64,000 nucleotides of DNA, taken from the NCBI RefSeq assembly GCF_002003665.1, contig NZ_JATM01000005.1, forward strand, positions 118,108 through 182,107. Reading direction: 5' to 3'. This document shows positions 61,351 through 64,000 of the stretch, in pieces. Position 1 is the stretch's first letter, and each line of letters starts with the position of its first letter. The DNA is from Bombella intestini. Lineage in GTDB: Bacteria; Pseudomonadota; Alphaproteobacteria; Acetobacterales; Acetobacteraceae. The position numbers and the translations under genes were made by a program. The notes beneath the pieces were generated by a model, which was given only the letters and a program-made list of their open reading frames with translations, did not search any database and was not told the DNA's origin.

Positions 61351-63873
61351 TTAGGAATGGTATATAATTAGTCCTATATCATTCCTATAACTAACACCCC
61401 GACAGATAGCTCCATCTATTGGCTGAACTGGACATATGGTAACAACATTCTTCTTCCATTGTGGCCAGTATTTTTGAGCTTCATGAATATCGGCTCTGTC
61501 TTGATCTGGAAGGTCTAACCCCACAAGCCGCTTGCTCCGTACAGAAACTTCCGACAAAGCCCATAGAGCTGCCAACTCACTTCTGCTCAATTCATCAGAA
61601 AAAACTCCTTCAGCCTGCGCCCATGGCACAAGGCCGTGGTCTGTCTGACGGGCCAGAGCAAGAACCCGAGTTTCATCCCCAAGCCGGGTAGGATAGGTCG
61701 TATCATCCGCACCACAGCCACCCTTCCGGTAACCATCTTCGATAGTAGCAAGATTCTGAAGAGCACGATGCCGCGCAGCCATAGCCTTTCCGTACCCTTC
61801 CGCCTCTGCCTCCTCCAGTACGGAAGGTAGGTTTTCTACCTCATCACCATGCACAGCCTCTATCAGAGGGCGCAAGCCATCTGGCGTCTTGATTTGACCT
61901 GCCTTAAACAAAGCCGAAGCCGTCCGCCACATATCCGGCAAGGAATAAACCCAAGCCCCCCTCTCCAAAACTTTCTGCAACCAGCGAGCGTCCTGCACAT
62001 CGGCAGGGTCGGGGGATAGGACCTTTAAGATGGGTGCTGGGACGGGGCGTTGATTGGCAGGCCGTACATCCATATGCCGCCATAGACGACCGACCCGCTG
62101 TATCAGAGACCCAATTGGGGCCAGATCGGACACCATAACGTCAAAATCCAGATCCAACGAGGCTTCAACAATTTGTGTCGAAATCAGAACGAACCCTTTA
62201 CGGTCAGTACCATTCCGTCCCACACGATCCAGCACGCTCTGTTCCAGCTTTTTACGATCACACAAAGCAAAACGGGCATGTAAAAGATGCGCTTGCACAC
62301 CCTTAGCCCGCAACGCATCGACCGCAGCAATAGCATCATCCACAGCATTACGAACCCATACACAGGCCGCTCCATCCGCTGCAGATTGGGCAATATAATG
62401 TACCGCCTCATCCGTCGTGGAAAGCCGTTCTACCAGGACAGGCCCTTTCTGCGGTCGAGCATCATCATCAAACTGTGTTACAGCCTCACCCCCAGCAATA
62501 GTTATGGCCGGATAGGCGTGAGATTCAGAGATGCCGCCGTACGTCTCCAAAAGGCGGGCCCGTAATTTGAGTGGCAGAGTCGCCGTTAACAATATGGCTG
62601 AGCCCCCCATGGCTCTATGCATCCGCAACAAAGCCACCAATTCTTCTGCGATATAAGGCTCCCCCATCTCATGAACCTCATCGACAACCAATATCTTGGA
62701 AGCAAGGCCATAATGTCGCAATGTTTGAAACCGTACCGGCAGAACAGACAGCAAAGCCTGATCAATCGTGCCTATTCCCACATCAGCCAGCAGAGCCCGT
62801 CTATTATCTGAAGCCAGCCATTCGGCACTTGTCACACCGGATTGATCATCAGATTTACCCGTCTTGCTCCCCTCATTCACAAGGTCACGAAATGGCACGG
62901 ACAGACCGGCCCGACCATGAGCGAGAGTCAAAGACGGATTTGCAAACATTCTCTCCATAACCTGCTTGGCCCGACCAAACATAGCGTCAGCCGTGGCCAT
63001 AGTCGGCAGAGCAAAGAACAATCCCCTCCCCTTACCGGCCATAATCATACGTTGCACCAGAATAAGAGCGGCTTCCGTTTTACCAACCCCGGTTTCGGCT
63101 TCCAGTACAACCAGTGTGGGGCCTTCTGGCAAAGCCAGAGAAACACACGCCTCTTGTAATGGCCTCAGTGTAAAATCAAACAACGCCCCTTCACGGGCCA
63201 TTGTTCCACTTAGGCCAGCTTCTTTCACAGCTTTTTGGGCAATGACACGTGCCTCTTTTAGGTACGCCTCTGGTTCTAACTCCAATGCCTTAGGAGAGAA
63301 CCATGTCGTATTAGACCCTATCCAGTCGGCTGCAGTACAGAAACCAGGCAGCCACCAGGAAAAACTTATGGCTGCCTCTTCATCTAAAGAATCAAGAGAC
63401 GCTTCTGGCCAGAGCTGTTTAAAAATCTCCAGCAAACGTTGTGCTGCTTCATGACCATCTCCGACAGCCCGCAAGCATTTCCTTCGTTCCCGTCTTTGCA
63501 GATTTGTTTGAGGAGGGCGGCCATGATGCCCGGCCACAGCGGCATATAAGACTTCTCGAACCTCGTCTGTACCGCCTAGCCAATCTGCTAACCAATCATC
63601 TTCAGTCAACAGAAGAATTTCAGTTAATTCCCAATGCGTAAATGGTTGATATGCCCCCTCACGCAACATACCTCGAAATGTTTCACTGAATTTTCCTAAA
63701 TCATGCAGGCCAGCTAGTGCAATAAAGGCTTGTTTTAATTCAAATGGCCAAGGTGATTCTATAATCAGTTGCTCAGCGACAGCCGCTACATCAAGCATAT
63801 GATAAATTGCTGGATGTTCAAGAGTCTCAGGAGGATGGGCACTCTTAGCAGGCCAATCAAGCCATTCTTTCAT
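61351..63873 (-). CDS. cas3: Cas3 nuclease-helicase
   Basis: Cas3 degrades target DNA after Cascade binding. The 840-residue protein has an N-terminal HD nuclease domain (YHMLDVA near 25, LHDLGK at 56-61, AGHHGRP near 114-120) and a superfamily 2 helicase: Walker A AETGVGKT at 259-266, DEVHE at 398-402, SAT-like LLTATLP, and QRVGRLWRH for motif VI. Both functions look intact. The short stretch to the window end (63874-64000) has a purine-rich ribosome site but no strong promoter I can defend. Confidence 0.96.
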   Translation of the reverse strand: MKEWLDWPAKSAHPPETLEHPAIYHMLDVAAVAEQLIIESPWPFELKQAFIALAGLHDLGKFSETFRGMLREGAYQPFTHWELTEILLLTEDDWLADWLGGTDEVREVLYAAVAGHHGRPPQTNLQRRERRKCLRAVGDGHEAAQRLLEIFKQLWPEASLDSLDEEAAISFSWWLPGFCTAADWIGSNTTWFSPKALELEPEAYLKEARVIAQKAVKEAGLSGTMAREGALFDFTLRPLQEACVSLALPEGPTLVVLEAETGVGKTEAALILVQRMIMAGKGRGLFFALPTMATADAMFGRAKQVMERMFANPSLTLAHGRAGLSVPFRDLVNEGSKTGKSDDQSGVTSAEWLASDNRRALLADVGIGTIDQALLSVLPVRFQTLRHYGLASKILVVDEVHEMGEPYIAEELVALLRMHRAMGGSAILLTATLPLKLRARLLETYGGISESHAYPAITIAGGEAVTQFDDDARPQKGPVLVERLSTTDEAVHYIAQSAADGAACVWVRNAVDDAIAAVDALRAKGVQAHLLHARFALCDRKKLEQSVLDRVGRNGTDRKGFVLISTQIVEASLDLDFDVMVSDLAPIGSLIQRVGRLWRHMDVRPANQRPVPAPILKVLSPDPADVQDARWLQKVLERGAWVYSLPDMWRTASALFKAGQIKTPDGLRPLIEAVHGDEVENLPSVLEEAEAEGYGKAMAARHRALQNLATIEDGYRKGGCGADDTTYPTRLGDETRVLALARQTDHGLVPWAQAEGVFSDELSRSELAALWALSEVSVRSKRLVGLDLPDQDRADIHEAQKYWPQWKKNVVTICPVQPIDGAICRGVSYRNDIGLIIYHS

Positions 63874-64000
63874 CTAAGTTCTTCCCCCCGAAAATGAAAC
63901 TCTCGACTACATCGAGCGTAACAGGCGATTAGGGAGATTCAAGTGAACTTTTTGTATCACTACCCACGCTTTACCGATTCAACGGAGCGAGTTGGATTTA

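Overview
The window looks like the chromosome of an acetic acid bacterium (Acetobacteraceae, Alphaproteobacteria). That is a judgement from gene families, alphaproteobacterial gene orders (alaC-hom-glpX-recJ; divergent rrf2/cysK; cysG-DUF2849-cysI-DUF934) and moderately GC-rich coding sequence. No rRNA gene is present to prove it. Gene density is high, many genes overlap by 1 to 4 bases, and I see no insertion sequence or prophage.

Positions 1-22130 are mostly housekeeping. They hold the end of a TPR protein, priA and xerC (divergent), a secreted tandem retropepsin-like protease, tRNA-Asp, the queuosine-precursor operon queE-queC-queD, and a convergent folate operon (DsbA-like protein, folP, a folB-folK fusion, folE). 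FolE product also feeds QueD, so the two operons share a metabolite. Then come a very divergent gamma-glutamyltransferase-like lipoprotein, recA, a ferritin-like diiron protein with a ClpP, an OmpA-like lipoprotein, the alaC-hom-glpX-recJ run and tRNA-Glu.

Positions 22271-33539 hold the most distinctive system: an aryl polyene pigment cluster of the xanthomonadin type. A chorismatase (XanB2/FkbO/Hyg5 family) should make hydroxybenzoate from chorismate. A ligase fused to a hotdog dehydratase would load it onto an acyl carrier protein. A ketosynthase with its chain-length-factor partner and a second dehydratase would extend the polyene. A flavin-dependent halogenase with intact motifs could halogenate it. 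An acyltransferase, a LolA-like protein and an MMPL exporter would attach the product to lipid and carry it to the outer membrane. Nine genes form one tightly overlapping + strand operon; two are on the other strand. No ketoreductase is encoded here.

Positions 33577-41760 carry argP with a divergent lysE/argO exporter, a large autotransporter, an Rrf2 regulator with cysK, and a short-chain dehydrogenase behind a perfect FNR-type box. Positions 42173-50987 look like a sulfur-acquisition locus: a TauD-family dioxygenase, an amino-acid permease and a TonB receptor, convergent with the sulfite-reductase/siroheme operon. A Fur-box-preceded siderophore receptor follows.

Positions 53600-63873 are a complete type I-E CRISPR-Cas locus on the - strand: cas3, cse1, cse2, cas7, cas5, cas6e, cas1, cas2, leader, then 29 repeats with 28 spacers, all exactly 32 bases.
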